This document shows positions 49,987 through 58,956 of a stretch of DNA of 64,000 nucleotides, one piece after another; positions within the stretch are counted from its first letter, which is position 1; each line of letters opens with the position of its first letter. The position numbers were made by a program, and so were the translations under genes. Source of the stretch: Xaviernesmea oryzae (lineage in GTDB: Bacteria; Pseudomonadota; Alphaproteobacteria; Rhizobiales; Rhizobiaceae); NCBI RefSeq assembly GCF_900177415.1, contig NZ_FXAF01000011.1:1-64000 (forward strand). Direction: 5' to 3'. The notes below the pieces were generated by a model. It was given only the letters and a program-made list of their open reading frames with translations. It made no database searches and was not told the origin of the DNA.

Positions 49987-51406
49987 GTTGCGTCCTCCGG
50001 GTGGCGGCGCTCACCAAGGCACCGATATAATTCGTTGGGTTGCCGAACTTGCTGAGAACGTCCTCGCCAGCTTCACGATGTGTCGTTTTGTATTCGGAAA
50101 GGAAGGCGGTGAATGATGCTGGGTCCGTTTCGTACCGAAGAACGCCTTGCAAGAAATCCCCGTACTCTGGGAACTTCGGGAATTTAGGAAACGAAACCTT
50201 CCGTAGGCTGCGAAACCGCGCCTTGTCGGAGCCGATCTTGATCGCAAGATCGAAGATGATTTGCTCTGCAGACGGCATGTATTTAATGACGTTTGCCAGG
50301 GTTTCGCTCCGCGTCGGGAATTGCTCCTTGGTCAACATGAAGGCCGTCGAACCGCCGACTATAGATGCGCGGATTTTCTCTATCGGCTGACCAAGCCACC
50401 GCACATTGATGCAGAATCCAAGATGGCCGCCGGCGAGCCGCTTGTCATTGGTGGTGCGCCTCTCTTCGGTTTCGTTGATAACCAATCGAATAGGGGTACC
50501 TTGGGGTACGTTGACGGTCCTGCCGATGATCCAGCTCCCATTGACAAGGAGGATCGCTATTCCGCCGTCTTGAATGTCGGAGAAGTGCTCCGCCAAGGAT
50601 GTTTTCAGAGAGGATATCCTACCGCGGACTTCTGGCGCTCGTATAAGCGCGGAGATATCTTGCGCTTCTTGCCGATGGTAGCGATCGAAGGTTGCAACGT
50701 CCCGCTTTTGATCTTCGACGCGATCAGCGCGCCCCATGGTTCTCCGGCGAACCCACTCGTCTCTGGACTTGGTGAAATAGTGATGGATCAAGGCATGGCC
50801 TCTCTTGGGGTCGGCCAAGTCGATCGGGCGGCGCTTACTCCATTCCGCGATAGCGAACGTGTTATCGACATACTCACCATCGATGAGGTCGCAGATGTGT
50901 GTCCTCATGTTGTAAGCATGTTTCGGTCTGAACAGCGTTTTCACGGATGGGGAAGGGCTTGGTTCGCATTTCGTGAACCTCTCGATTACGAGGTCTTCCG
51001 AGAATCGCTTGTGGCCGCTTGAGCCGAACATCAGCCAGGGTATCGCGATGGCCGACGTGTTTGGGTTGGCCGCCGTAGCTCGATTGATGAAATCCACGAC
51101 CGTTCCGGACTGCGGCACGAGAAACTCGTCAATGTCACAAATGAGGACCCAATCGAAGTCCTGGGCTCTCGTCTGGATAAAGTGGGCGTAGGCGTCCCGC
51201 TGCGGGGCGACGTCGGGGCGCCTGGGCCAGTGAATGCGCTCGATATGTCCGGCTCTATCGAGGGCCGCGAGCATCTCTGATGTGCCGTCCTCACTGACGT
51301 TGTCATATATGAAGATCCGGTCAAAACCGATCGTTTGTTGGAATGCCACCCACTCCAGTAAGTACGGCTTCTCGTTCTTGCAGATTGCGCAGATGGCTAG
51401 TTTCAT
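49976..51406 (-). CDS. Glycosyltransferase family 2/92-like
   Basis: 476 residues. CAICKNEKPYLLEWVAFQQTIGFDRIFIYDN is the N-terminal donor-binding region. ICDIDEFL carries the DxD metal motif near residue 92. HHYFTKSRDEW resembles the conserved C-terminal histidine region of this family. The remainder is novel. It could glycosylate a surface polysaccharide or protein in the lysogen. Confidence 0.85.
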   Translation of the reverse strand: MKLAICAICKNEKPYLLEWVAFQQTIGFDRIFIYDNVSEDGTSEMLAALDRAGHIERIHWPRRPDVAPQRDAYAHFIQTRAQDFDWVLICDIDEFLVPQSGTVVDFINRATAANPNTSAIAIPWLMFGSSGHKRFSEDLVIERFTKCEPSPSPSVKTLFRPKHAYNMRTHICDLIDGEYVDNTFAIAEWSKRRPIDLADPKRGHALIHHYFTKSRDEWVRRRTMGRADRVEDQKRDVATFDRYHRQEAQDISALIRAPEVRGRISSLKTSLAEHFSDIQDGGIAILLVNGSWIIGRTVNVPQGTPIRLVINETEERRTTNDKRLAGGHLGFCINVRWLGQPIEKIRASIVGGSTAFMLTKEQFPTRSETLANVIKYMPSAEQIIFDLAIKIGSDKARFRSLRKVSFPKFPKFPEYGDFLQGVLRYETDPASFTAFLSEYKTTHREAGEDVLSKFGNPTNYIGALVSAATRRTQHAL

Positions 51407-51417
51407 GATGCCGGCCG

Positions 51418-52158
51418 TCAGGGGATAAGGATCAAGGCGTTGTTGCCGCTAAAGGATGAAACCCTCGTCATCAGCATGTCGGGAACGAGTTCCTTGAGGG
51501 CGTTCTGGTAATATTGAAGACGGGGCCGCTTGCAGCAAAGGTATTTTGGGGCACTCAAGAACTTCTTTTTCGATGCTCCCACTGTCGCGGGGTCGCGGTC
51601 AATGACGGCAAAAACGACAAGATCATGGTGGTTCTTGAGGAAATCGGCAACTGCAACCGTGAGCTCGGGGTACATTGGGTGAAGCATGTCGTCGAGGCAG
51701 AGAACGCCGTCGGCAGACATTGTTTCATAGGCAATTCGGAGATCGTGAAGGCCAGCGTCATAGGTATGGTCACCGTCTACATGGCAGAACCGAGATTCTG
51801 CGCCCATGAGTGATTTCAAGGCGCTTCCCGACAAGTCGGCGCTGTTGCCCTTATGCACAGTGATCCTGCTCTCAGCTATACCGAATTTCTTGCAGTTTGC
51901 CAGGAACCTGTCTTTTACGCCTTCGTCAGGCCAGTGGAAGGTATCGATAGCGATAAGTCCGTCGTCTGGCTTCGCGCTCAGGGCCATGGCGATGAAATAG
52001 CGGCCTTCATAAGTGCCGATTTCCGCTATCGGGCCGACAATGCCGTCCGTCGACTGACGTTCGATTAGTTTAGCCGCCACGAGGGCAGACCCAACAGAGG
52101 ACATCCCTTTGAGGGCAGTATAATCCTTCTCCAGGTATTGCCTGACTGCTTCATTCAT
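51418..52158 (-). CDS. Class I SAM methyltransferase (Methyltransf_24 type)
   Basis: 246 residues. GPIAEIGTYEGRYFIAMAL (motif I), IAIDTF (motif II) and FCHVDGDHTYDAGLHDLRIAYETMSADGVLCLDD match the CmcI/Methyltransf_24 family that often acts on sugars. It is adjacent to the glycosyltransferase, which suggests methylation of the transferred sugar. Confidence 0.82.
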   Translation of the reverse strand: MNEAVRQYLEKDYTALKGMSSVGSALVAAKLIERQSTDGIVGPIAEIGTYEGRYFIAMALSAKPDDGLIAIDTFHWPDEGVKDRFLANCKKFGIAESRITVHKGNSADLSGSALKSLMGAESRFCHVDGDHTYDAGLHDLRIAYETMSADGVLCLDDMLHPMYPELTVAVADFLKNHHDLVVFAVIDRDPATVGASKKKFLSAPKYLCCKRPRLQYYQNALKELVPDMLMTRVSSFSGNNALILIP

Positions 52159-52216
52159 CTATGGGCCTCATATGTATAGAAGGGATTGATTGGAGTCTTC
52201 CAAAGGGAGATAAATT

Positions 52217-52585
52217 TCAAATTCGCTGATTTTTCGCGTAGTGACGCAATGCAGCTATACAGAGCGCTAGTTCGGGGGTTGTTGCGTCAACACGGTTTGA
52301 TTGATCGTCGATGACGGCGCTTCCACTTGAGGGCCCCCATGAGACGGCAATAGCTTGCCCGGGGGCGAGTTGCATACTGAGTTCATAAGCTGCCTGCAGG
52401 TTCGTCGTGAATCTCGGTACCCTCGCGTCTTCTCCGGATGGATTTGACCAGACATGCTGACGCGTTCCATCGTCCTTGACTTCCTCGCGCACCGTCCAGC
52501 CAATTAACTCTGCAATCCTCCGGTCCAAGTATTTGGCACCGGTTTTGGCAAACGCTAGGTGGTCAATCAATTCGTGAATAGTCAT
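52217..52585 (-). CDS. Hypothetical cargo protein
   Basis: 122 residues. MTIHELIDHLAFAKTGAKYLDRRIAELIGW resembles a small phage or moron N-terminal helical domain. AAAGGA precedes ATG 52585. The YELSMQLAPGQAIAVSWGPSSG part is of unknown function. Confidence 0.6.
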   Translation of the reverse strand: MTIHELIDHLAFAKTGAKYLDRRIAELIGWTVREEVKDDGTRQHVWSNPSGEDARVPRFTTNLQAAYELSMQLAPGQAIAVSWGPSSGSAVIDDQSNRVDATTPELALCIAALRHYAKNQRI

Positions 52586-52669
52586 GGCATGGTCCTTTCC
52601 GTCGCCTGTCATAACCTCGTCACGTATGATTGCCTAGCCCGACATTTCACCGCTTCTAACACTGATGCG

Positions 52670-53440
52670 CTACTCACGCTCCCTGCCAACGGGCCAAAAC
52701 GTAAAGATGCACATGCCGACGAATAGAGTTCCAAGCGTGAATTCGCTCAAGAACCAAATGTCCAGCCCTTGGGCGGCACGGTCACCATAGAAACCCCAGC
52801 GGAAGAGCATAATCAGGTGCGTGACAGGGTTATCGAGGAGAAATTCGCGGGCTGGATGCGGCATTTCCCCCGGCACATAAAAGACGCCAGATAACAAGAA
52901 GAGCGGGCGCATCACGATCCCAAATGCCTTCTCATAAAGCGGGAACCGGAAGAATAAGACGATATTCATGAGCGCCACGCCGAGCGCGAGTGTCCAGGCC
53001 AAAGCAATGGCTTCAAAAATGTGGGTCCACTGCAATTGCACTGGATGTCTAACGAAAACCATAGCGCCGCCGAGAATGACGATCGATACAATGAGTGACG
53101 TCGCCCCTTCCAGAATGAAGCGGCCAGCGACCGCATCAATCGGGGCAACGGTAGGGTAGGACATCAACGGCTTGTTGGCCCTTACGGCTGACGCAAGATA
53201 AGTTTCCATCCCCTTGTATAAATTGAAGGATAGAAAGCCGGTCGCGTAAAAAAGAGGAAAGCTCTCTCCCAGCGCAGGCATGCGCCCTAGGCTTCCCATG
53301 ATCAACGACATGAGCACAATGAACGCTATGGGCTGAAGAAAAGCCCAAAGGTAACCACCCGGGCTACGGCCGTATCGGCTTGCGATTTCGCGAATAATAA
53401 ATGCCGAGACGATTCGAGTATGTAACTTGAGGTAGTACAA
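52670..53440 (-). CDS. ABC-2 type polysaccharide exporter permease
   Basis: 256 residues with six predicted membrane spans. FIIREIASRYGRSPGGYLWAFLQPIAFIVLMSLIMG is the N-terminal signature of the KpsM/Wzm/RkpT-type permeases; FYVPGEMPHPAREFLLDNPVTHLIMLFRWGFYG is the C-terminal one. No ATPase partner is present, so it may use a host ATPase or interfere with host export. The start is a TTG at 53440 with a poor ribosome site. Cargo for surface change of the lysogen. Confidence 0.85.
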   Translation of the reverse strand: MYYLKLHTRIVSAFIIREIASRYGRSPGGYLWAFLQPIAFIVLMSLIMGSLGRMPALGESFPLFYATGFLSFNLYKGMETYLASAVRANKPLMSYPTVAPIDAVAGRFILEGATSLIVSIVILGGAMVFVRHPVQLQWTHIFEAIALAWTLALGVALMNIVLFFRFPLYEKAFGIVMRPLFLLSGVFYVPGEMPHPAREFLLDNPVTHLIMLFRWGFYGDRAAQGLDIWFLSEFTLGTLFVGMCIFTFWPVGRERE

Positions 53441-53565
53441 GGAACGATCCGCAGAACATTGTCGGAAGCACTTTCATAAACCCGTCATCTAGGATTGGAT
53501 AGCCGATACTTGCCATTCAAGCGCCCCGGGGGCACACAAGATCAGTGGATCACCGGAGTGAGTAC

Positions 53566-54333
53566 TTACGCAGGGACCGGAACGGCACCCGAGGCTTCGA
53601 GGTCGCTGCGTTCATTGTTGAGCGCCACTGGGAATAAGTGCTCTGTTTTAGTAGGTATGGCTAGGGCAGGGGAGCACGCGGCAGTTAAAGTTTCAGCCCA
53701 CTGCGCATTGTCCCCCTCCCATCGGCTACTATCTGGCTGGTGGTAGAATAACTTTATCCCTCTTGGCTCTTCATCTGCCAACATTCTGTCTCTGCGGCTC
53801 ACAACGACGATCTCGGCAGATGGAGCTAAAATCTGGCGGATTTCGCGGGCGATGCTGTTTAGCTTCGACATCTGGAAAATTGAACTCATCGTCCCAGCGG
53901 CGCGACAGTGACCGTCCAAGTCGTTCTGAGTGTTCGACATGACCAAGATCAAGCGGCGGCCTATGACCGCGTTTGAGAAGCGCTCCCAGCGCATGAGCAT
54001 CGTTTCGCGGACCATGTTGTAGGTGCCGGGTATATCGAATTGCTGCTCGTCATTTTTAAATGCGTGCCAGAAATATACGTTATGACGCGGCCAGTATGGC
54101 TTCCCTTGGCGCATCGCAAGTTCATCTAGGTCAGGGAATCGTTTGACGCTTTGGAGTATGCTCAGGGTTGAGGTTGGTTGCGAGATGAGCCAGTCGAACG
54201 GGAGCGCCTTCACCTTCAGTGACGGGTCGCCTGTTACTTCTCGCAGGAGGGAAGCATGCTCACGAATTTGATGAGAGGTTTGGCATGACATACCAATACT
54301 CAAGACAGCAACGTTATTGCCCGTCAAAGACAT
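53566..54333 (-). CDS. DUF1796 putative cysteine peptidase
   Basis: 255 residues. VAVLSIGMSCQTSHQIREH, KALPFDWLISQP, VYFWHAF, and a later LILVMSN match DUF1796, predicted to be papain-like, with a possible catalytic Cys in GMSCQ. It is usually seen near polysaccharide genes. ATG 54333 is preferred to the frame start at 54429. Role is not known. Confidence 0.75.
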   Translation of the reverse strand: MSLTGNNVAVLSIGMSCQTSHQIREHASLLREVTGDPSLKVKALPFDWLISQPTSTLSILQSVKRFPDLDELAMRQGKPYWPRHNVYFWHAFKNDEQQFDIPGTYNMVRETMLMRWERFSNAVIGRRLILVMSNTQNDLDGHCRAAGTMSSIFQMSKLNSIAREIRQILAPSAEIVVVSRRDRMLADEEPRGIKLFYHQPDSSRWEGDNAQWAETLTAACSPALAIPTKTEHLFPVALNNERSDLEASGAVPVPA

Positions 54334-54588
54334 AGATGCTCTACCCCCTGCTGGTGCTGGAAGGGTTAGCTTCTTTGTTCCTCTCCGGCAATCACCAGTT
54401 TTGATCTGGTAAATCTGACGCCGCCGCACTGTCCGGCGGTATGGAAGACAGGTCGCTACCTCGCTTTACGCGTTTAGGTCACGCAAATTCAATCCGGGCG
54501 TGACCGCGCAGTTCCTTTCAACATCGGAGAAACCAGGCACGACGCATCAATGCGGCGGCGCCTTCCCGTGCCCAAAGGAGGGGCCCCA

Positions 54589-55398
54589 ATGGATAAATAC
54601 TACGTCTACCGCCCAATGCTCGATCTCATCGGCTTCACCGAAGGTACGGACAAGGGCGACGGCTATAACGAGACGTTGGCCTATGGCGCCTATACCGGGG
54701 GAGACGTTGACCTCGTCTCGATGACGCTCGCCGAGCTCGACGCGCTGCAGACGAAGATGCTGAAGCATCCGAAGAACGCGCTGAATTCGTCAGCCTGCGG
54801 CCGGTACCAGATCGTCCGCACCACGGCGCGCAACATCCGGAAGGACTTGCCCGATCGGTATCCTACTACGCGCAAGTTCGACAAGGATTGTCAGGACGAG
54901 ATGGCCTGCTACCTGCTCGGGCAGCGCGGGATCGACAAGTATCTCGCCGGCCGGCTGAGCGAGGACACGCTGATCGACAACCTCGCGAAGGAATGGGCGA
55001 GCCTGCCGACGACGGCCGGAAAGGGCCATTACGGCGGCCAGCATGCCGCTGTGACGACGCTCAAGGTTCGCTCTGTCTTGGCCGAAGTGAAGCGCCGACA
55101 TGCAGAGGGGCAGCCGATCGAGAAGATCGAGGTTCCGGTTGAGAAGCCGGTTCCAGTTCCCGTCACCCCTCCCAGCCTCGAAAAGCCGTGGTGGCAATCC
55201 AAGGAAGTCGTCGGGCCTGTCCTGACCGGCGGCATCTTCGGCGGCATCGGGACATTCTTTGAGAAGTTCGGCGGCATCCCCTTCGAGAATTTGGCGCTGC
55301 TGTTGGTCGCGGGTGTGGTCGCGTTGGTTGCCGTGCTTCTCTTCCTGCGCCGTCGTGATCAGAAGGCGGTGGCGAAGCAGGTGGGGGGAATGGGCTGA
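54589..55398 (+). CDS. Endolysin (muramidase type) with C-terminal membrane anchor
   Basis: 269 residues. LDLIGFTEGTDKGDGYNETLAYG holds the likely catalytic Glu; NSSACGRYQIVRTT follows, as in lysozyme-like phage endolysins. After about residue 195 it has a Pro/Lys linker and a hydrophobic C-terminus (PFENLALLLVAGVVALVAVLLFLRRR). A C-terminal membrane anchor is uncommon. AGGAGG precedes ATG 54589. Confidence 0.8.
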   Translation: MDKYYVYRPMLDLIGFTEGTDKGDGYNETLAYGAYTGGDVDLVSMTLAELDALQTKMLKHPKNALNSSACGRYQIVRTTARNIRKDLPDRYPTTRKFDKDCQDEMACYLLGQRGIDKYLAGRLSEDTLIDNLAKEWASLPTTAGKGHYGGQHAAVTTLKVRSVLAEVKRRHAEGQPIEKIEVPVEKPVPVPVTPPSLEKPWWQSKEVVGPVLTGGIFGGIGTFFEKFGGIPFENLALLLVAGVVALVAVLLFLRRRDQKAVAKQVGGMG

Positions 55399-55649
55399 TG
55401 TTCGGCATCCTCGATTACCTCAAGCTCGGGGCAGGGGCTATCGTCGGCGCCGCCCTGATGGCAACGCCCGCCTATCTTTACGGCAAGAGCGCCGAGCGCC
55501 AAGCCGCGAAGATCGAGGAAGCAAAGAACGCCCTCGAGCGAATTCAAACCCTGGAGAAGAACAATGCGAACTTCCGTGCTCTATCGGATCGCGACCGTTG
55601 CCTTGTGTTCATGCGTGATAGTGGCTTGCCAGAGCAAGGGTGCGACTGA
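55398..55649 (+). CDS. Rz-like inner-membrane spanin
   Basis: 83 residues. N-terminal membrane anchor (LKLGAGAIVGAALMATPAYLYG), then a coiled coil (ERQAAKIEEAKNALERIQTLEKNNANFRAL). ATG overlaps the endolysin stop by one base. The Rz1-like gene starts within it. Confidence 0.75.
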   Translation: MFGILDYLKLGAGAIVGAALMATPAYLYGKSAERQAAKIEEAKNALERIQTLEKNNANFRALSDRDRCLVFMRDSGLPEQGCD

Positions 55650-55782
55650 TGGCTCCGGTTATCAGTTCGTGCGATTCTCTGATCCGGCTACCGCCCGAGC
55701 AGCTTCGCAGGATGCGACGGCAGGCCCGGCGATCTCGTCCAACAATGATCAGTGCCGGCGCGATTCCGGCTGCCGCAAGTGA
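55564..55782 (+). CDS. Rz1-like outer-membrane lipoprotein spanin
   Basis: 72 residues in another frame, nested in the 3' part of the Rz-like gene and extending beyond it. N-terminal TVALCSCVIVAC is a lipobox-like signal with the modified Cys near residue 22. Nested Rz/Rz1 genes are a standard arrangement. Confidence 0.7.
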   Translation: MRTSVLYRIATVALCSCVIVACQSKGATDGSGYQFVRFSDPATARAASQDATAGPAISSNNDQCRRDSGCRK

Positions 55783-55791
55783 GACCCGCTG

Positions 55792-57390
55792 ATGCGCTTG
55801 TCCCTCGATCTGTCCCTCACGAGCATTCTCAACCTGAACAAGGGCGGTGGGGGCGGCTCTTGGTGGACAAGCTCCGCCTTTGATGCGGACTATGCCAACA
55901 GCCGGTTCATTTTCGACGGGCAGGCATATGACAATGAGGCTGCCTTCAACACCGCCGCCGGCATCAGCGTAAGCGGCATAGCGCGCACGGTCGGGCCATT
56001 CGACATCAGCGGGAACCTGCTGACGAATGGTGATCCTGTTGCTGACCTCACGGGCTGGACGGCGCAGAACAGCGCGCTTCTCTCGGCAGTTGATGGCGAA
56101 CTTGTCTTGGATGGCAACGGCGGGAACAATCCCACCGGCTACCATGCCGTCACGACCGAACTCAGTCACGCTTATCGATACGGCGGAACCTACCGTCGCG
56201 GCACTACCGGATCGGGCGTCATCGTCCTGGCGACGATCGCCAATCCATCGACGGCAAACGGCGCGACCGTGACCAACAATACGTCGTCGGATGTCACAGG
56301 AGATAACACTTTCGGCGCGGAAGGAACCACCTCCAACATAGGCCTTCGGATCGGGGCCAATGGAGCGACCGGAACGGCGATTTGCGGGCCATTCTTCTGC
56401 TACGAGTGCATCCCATTCGATGGTTTCACGCCCGCTTCCCTGGCCGCTCGCATCGCGTTCACGACACCGGCAAGCCTTGCGGGTGATCAAGCCGTATTCG
56501 AAGGCTGTGGCAACTCCAAGTCCGCGACGGTTCGCAACAAGATCACCGCCAACCTGCGGGCCTCCGACAATCATCTGATCGTCACCGTCACCTTCGGCAA
56601 TTCGGCTGCGGCATCTCTGGATATGGGCGTCGTATCGCTTGGGGCATCGCACGTTCTGGAGATTTCGAACGCGACCAATCGTTTCATGGCCCGGCTGGAC
56701 GATGGCGGTATCGTCGGTGACACGGTGGGAACGATGCCCGGCATCGGTATAATATACATCGGCCGATCCTCAACCGGGCAGACATGGACCGGCACCATTG
56801 AGCGCGTCACCGTATGGGCTGGCGAGCATGTCCCCACGAACGCGATTTCGATGGAAGGGGACAGCTACCCGGCTGGTGCGAACGGCGTTTCTGGCGCCGG
56901 ATCTCTCTCAACCATTCTTGGGAAACCGGTGTTCGTGACGGCTTCCGGCGGGTCCACCCTTGCGCAGCAAGTTGCCCGCGTACAGGCGAACCCCGAGCTT
57001 TACCGTGGCGTCTTCGTGCATATCGACGGCGACAACAACGGGTACGGTTCACTCGAAACGGACATGGGCCTGTATGCTGACATGATCGAGGCCATCGGGC
57101 ATAACCGCTTCATCATCGTGCCCCCGATGCAACGGGCCAACAAGACCACGGAGGCAAATGCGGCCACGCTCGCCTTGAGCAATGCTTTGCTGGCGGCCTA
57201 TCCGAACAACACGGTGGACGGGCAGGCTTTGTTGGCTGCGCACGCCACGTCTCCGGGCGACGATGCTGCGGTGGCGGCCGGACAGATACCGCCGAGCCTT
57301 CTCCAGGTGGATGAAACGCATCTGACCAGCGATGGAATGAACTATCTTATGCAGGGGCCCGCCGACATCATTACCGATCGCGGCTGGTAA
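55792..57390 (+). CDS. Fibre-like protein with C-terminal SGNH hydrolase
   Basis: 532 residues. A beta-rich N-terminal part resembles phage fibre or LamG-like proteins. Near residue 355 EGDSYPAG gives the SGNH block I serine, and near 506 DETHLTSDGMNY gives block V Asp-His. It is probably a virion-bound esterase or deacetylase acting on acylated surface glycan. Placement after the spanins, outside the tail block, is unusual. Confidence 0.72.
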   Translation: MRLSLDLSLTSILNLNKGGGGGSWWTSSAFDADYANSRFIFDGQAYDNEAAFNTAAGISVSGIARTVGPFDISGNLLTNGDPVADLTGWTAQNSALLSAVDGELVLDGNGGNNPTGYHAVTTELSHAYRYGGTYRRGTTGSGVIVLATIANPSTANGATVTNNTSSDVTGDNTFGAEGTTSNIGLRIGANGATGTAICGPFFCYECIPFDGFTPASLAARIAFTTPASLAGDQAVFEGCGNSKSATVRNKITANLRASDNHLIVTVTFGNSAAASLDMGVVSLGASHVLEISNATNRFMARLDDGGIVGDTVGTMPGIGIIYIGRSSTGQTWTGTIERVTVWAGEHVPTNAISMEGDSYPAGANGVSGAGSLSTILGKPVFVTASGGSTLAQQVARVQANPELYRGVFVHIDGDNNGYGSLETDMGLYADMIEAIGHNRFIIVPPMQRANKTTEANAATLALSNALLAAYPNNTVDGQALLAAHATSPGDDAAVAAGQIPPSLLQVDETHLTSDGMNYLMQGPADIITDRGW

Positions 57391-57490
57391 CCCATCGCCC
57401 TGACATCATCCGGGACTGCCGGTTCCTTATAGGTTCCGGTTGCGTTCGGTGGTTATGCAACTTTTCGCACATCTAAAATAGGGGCGGCCC

Positions 57491-57574
57491 ATGTGCTTCC
57501 TTCACACTCAGCCGTTCGCGGTGCTCTGCATCGCGGCCTTTGTGCTGATCACTATCGCGTCGTGGTTCTGGTGA
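57491..57574 (+). CDS. 27-residue membrane peptide
   Basis: MCFLHTQPFAVLCIAAFVLITIASWFW: nearly all hydrophobic. A weak GGGG site precedes it. The stop overlaps a GTG-started 17-codon frame (57571-57624) that in turn overlaps the holin-like ATG, suggesting coupling. Confidence 0.4.
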   Translation: MCFLHTQPFAVLCIAAFVLITIASWFW

Positions 57575-57623
57575 GCGGCGGCGCTTTCTTCTCGCATACG
57601 CATCTGAAAGGGCATGGGGACTG

Positions 57624-57905
57624 ATGATAGGGAACGATGAAATGGATGCAGCCGATATCCGTACCAGAGTGGTGGCACTTGAGCACGGCAGGACCGAAGA
57701 TCGGCAACGTTTGACCGCGCTCGAGGTTTGGAAGCAGCAGACGGAAATTTCGGGAGCGAAGCTCGACGTTCGCTTCGAAGAGATGGGCAAGCGCCTCAAC
57801 CGGATCGATACGAACCTCTCCCGTCTCATGTGGCTGTTCATCGGCGGCATCGTGGCCGGTATCGTGGCGTTCATGCTCAAGGGCGGTTTCAGCCTGCCCG
57901 GCTGA
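57624..57905 (+). CDS. Holin-like (XhlA-type) protein
   Basis: 93 residues. The N-terminal two thirds form a coiled coil (TRVVALEHGRTEDRQRLTALEVWKQQTE, EEMGKRLNRIDTNLSRL). One C-terminal span follows (MWLFIGGIVAGIVAFML). This is the layout of XhlA-like holin partners. Confidence 0.7.
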   Translation: MIGNDEMDAADIRTRVVALEHGRTEDRQRLTALEVWKQQTEISGAKLDVRFEEMGKRLNRIDTNLSRLMWLFIGGIVAGIVAFMLKGGFSLPG

Positions 57906-57995
57906 TCACAAGAACTGCATTACCAAACTGACGGCCTGAAACACGATCAGCGCGGCGATGAACGCGATCAGGGCCAGGTTAGAAAACCGGCGCAT
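57906..57995 (-). CDS. 29-residue membrane peptide
   Basis: MRRFSNLALIAFIAALIVFQAVSLVMQFL, one hydrophobic helix with a basic start and GGTGAG upstream. It begins 5 bases after the 58001-58177 stop. Confidence 0.45.
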   Translation of the reverse strand: MRRFSNLALIAFIAALIVFQAVSLVMQFL

Positions 57996-58000
57996 GTCGC

Positions 58001-58177
58001 TCACCGGCCGAACGGCTTATGCGGGTAATGCTCGCTGCAATGCCATGTCGGCTTTTCTGCTTTCGACCTGGCGAAGCCATAGCAGCCCCACTTGCTGCAG
58101 CCGGGATGTTCGCACCAATGGTTCTCGTGAATGCTGGCGGCGGGATTGTCTGTGCGGCTCTCGGGGCTCATGCTCAT
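58001..58177 (-). CDS. Small zinc-finger-like protein
   Basis: 58 residues: HWCEHPGCSKWGCYGFARSKAEKPTWHCSEHYPHKPFG has Cys/His ligands resembling a short treble-clef. Lies between the SRAP remnant and attR-proximal sequence; probably phage-encoded. Confidence 0.6.
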   Translation of the reverse strand: MSMSPESRTDNPAASIHENHWCEHPGCSKWGCYGFARSKAEKPTWHCSEHYPHKPFGR

Positions 58178-58611
58178 AGCAACTTCGGTTCCTTGATATC
58201 GTCCAAAGGTTTTGCCGGTGGATCGACGATGACCAGCATGTTGCCGGGCAACGGACGCTGCAGGTGCTGGGCTTCTTCCCATGGCGCGGTCAGCCACAGG
58301 TCAACCTCTTCCGGTGTCGTCAGGATCGCCGGCATGGCCTTCTGATGTATCGGCTCAACGATTTCGTTCGGTGATGTCGTCAGGAAGCCGAACAGCTCGA
58401 ATTCCTGTTCTCCATCCCGGACCTTTCGAATGCCTCTCCACGGCGTCCAGAACCCGGCGAAGAACATCAGCGGGCGATCTTCGCTGGCTGCGAACCAGGC
58501 ATTCGGAACGCGGCCTCCCGGCACCTGCCTTGCCGGGTCCGGTTCGGCAAAGGACGTGAACGGCACCACACAACGACTTGTCGGGCCAAGCCAGCGCGTC
58601 CAGTTCGGCAT
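58174..58611 (-). pseudogene. SRAP (YedK/HMCES-like) protein, N-terminally truncated
   Basis: 145 residues that match the C-terminal two thirds of SRAP proteins: RWLGPTSRCVVPFTSFAEPD (with the Glu), HQKAMPAILTTPEEVDLWL (with the His), and LQRPLP. The N-terminal MCGRF with the catalytic Cys2 is absent, so abasic-site crosslinking is impossible as annotated. The sequence before it belongs to another frame (58355-58795), so a deletion probably fused the two. Confidence 0.65.
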
Positions 58612-58795
58612 TGTTGACGTTCGCCAGCATGAGGTTGTCCGCGACCTCGATGATAGCCGCCAGGACTTCCGTTTCGTCCCAGCCGGCCTGGACCGCTTCT
58701 TCGATCAGATCCTGCAACGGTAACTCGACCGCCATCTGGCAGAGCAGGTGACGGTTCTCGTCGTCGGGCGGAGGCGGGGGAGGGATATCTTTCAT
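58355..58795 (-). CDS. Hypothetical protein with a frame running into the SRAP remnant
   Basis: 146 codons. Only the first roughly 62 residues look genuine (MKDIPPPPPPDDENRHLL, LQDLIEEAVQAGWDETEVLAAIIEVADNLML). The rest is out-of-frame SRAP sequence. Ribosome site weak. Probably a gene whose 3' end was lost in the deletion. Confidence 0.45.
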   Translation of the reverse strand: MKDIPPPPPPDDENRHLLCQMAVELPLQDLIEEAVQAGWDETEVLAAIIEVADNLMLANVNNAELDALAWPDKSLCGAVHVLCRTGPGKAGAGRPRSECLVRSQRRSPADVLRRVLDAVERHSKGPGWRTGIRAVRLPDDITERNR

Positions 58796-58857
58796 GCCGA
58801 AGAGGATAGCGCAGCTTCATCTTCGGGGAAGGCGTGGGCGAACGTTGTGGAAACAGC

Positions 58858-58891
58858 TTTTCAGAAATCGCAGAGGATCGATTTTCAGAAA
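58858..58891. repeat. Candidate arm-type integrase sites near attR
   Basis: Two direct TTTTCAGAAA copies (58858-58867 and 58882-58891), the same 10-mer as at 5918 and 5992. Confidence 0.4.
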
Positions 58892-58897
58892 TCCTCT

Positions 58898-58925
58898 CTT
58901 GCATCATTCTAAGTTTACGTCTAAT
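58898..58925 (+). promoter_or_regulatory. Phage-borne promoter for tRNA-Cys
   Basis: CTTGCA (58898-58903) and TCTAAT (58920-58925), 16 bp apart, 34 bases before the tRNA. The layout equals that of the host promoter at 5789-5816 although the spacer differs. It lies on the phage side of the core. Confidence 0.55.
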
Positions 58926-58956
58926 CCGCTGCCACCGCTCAAGAAATGACTATTGC

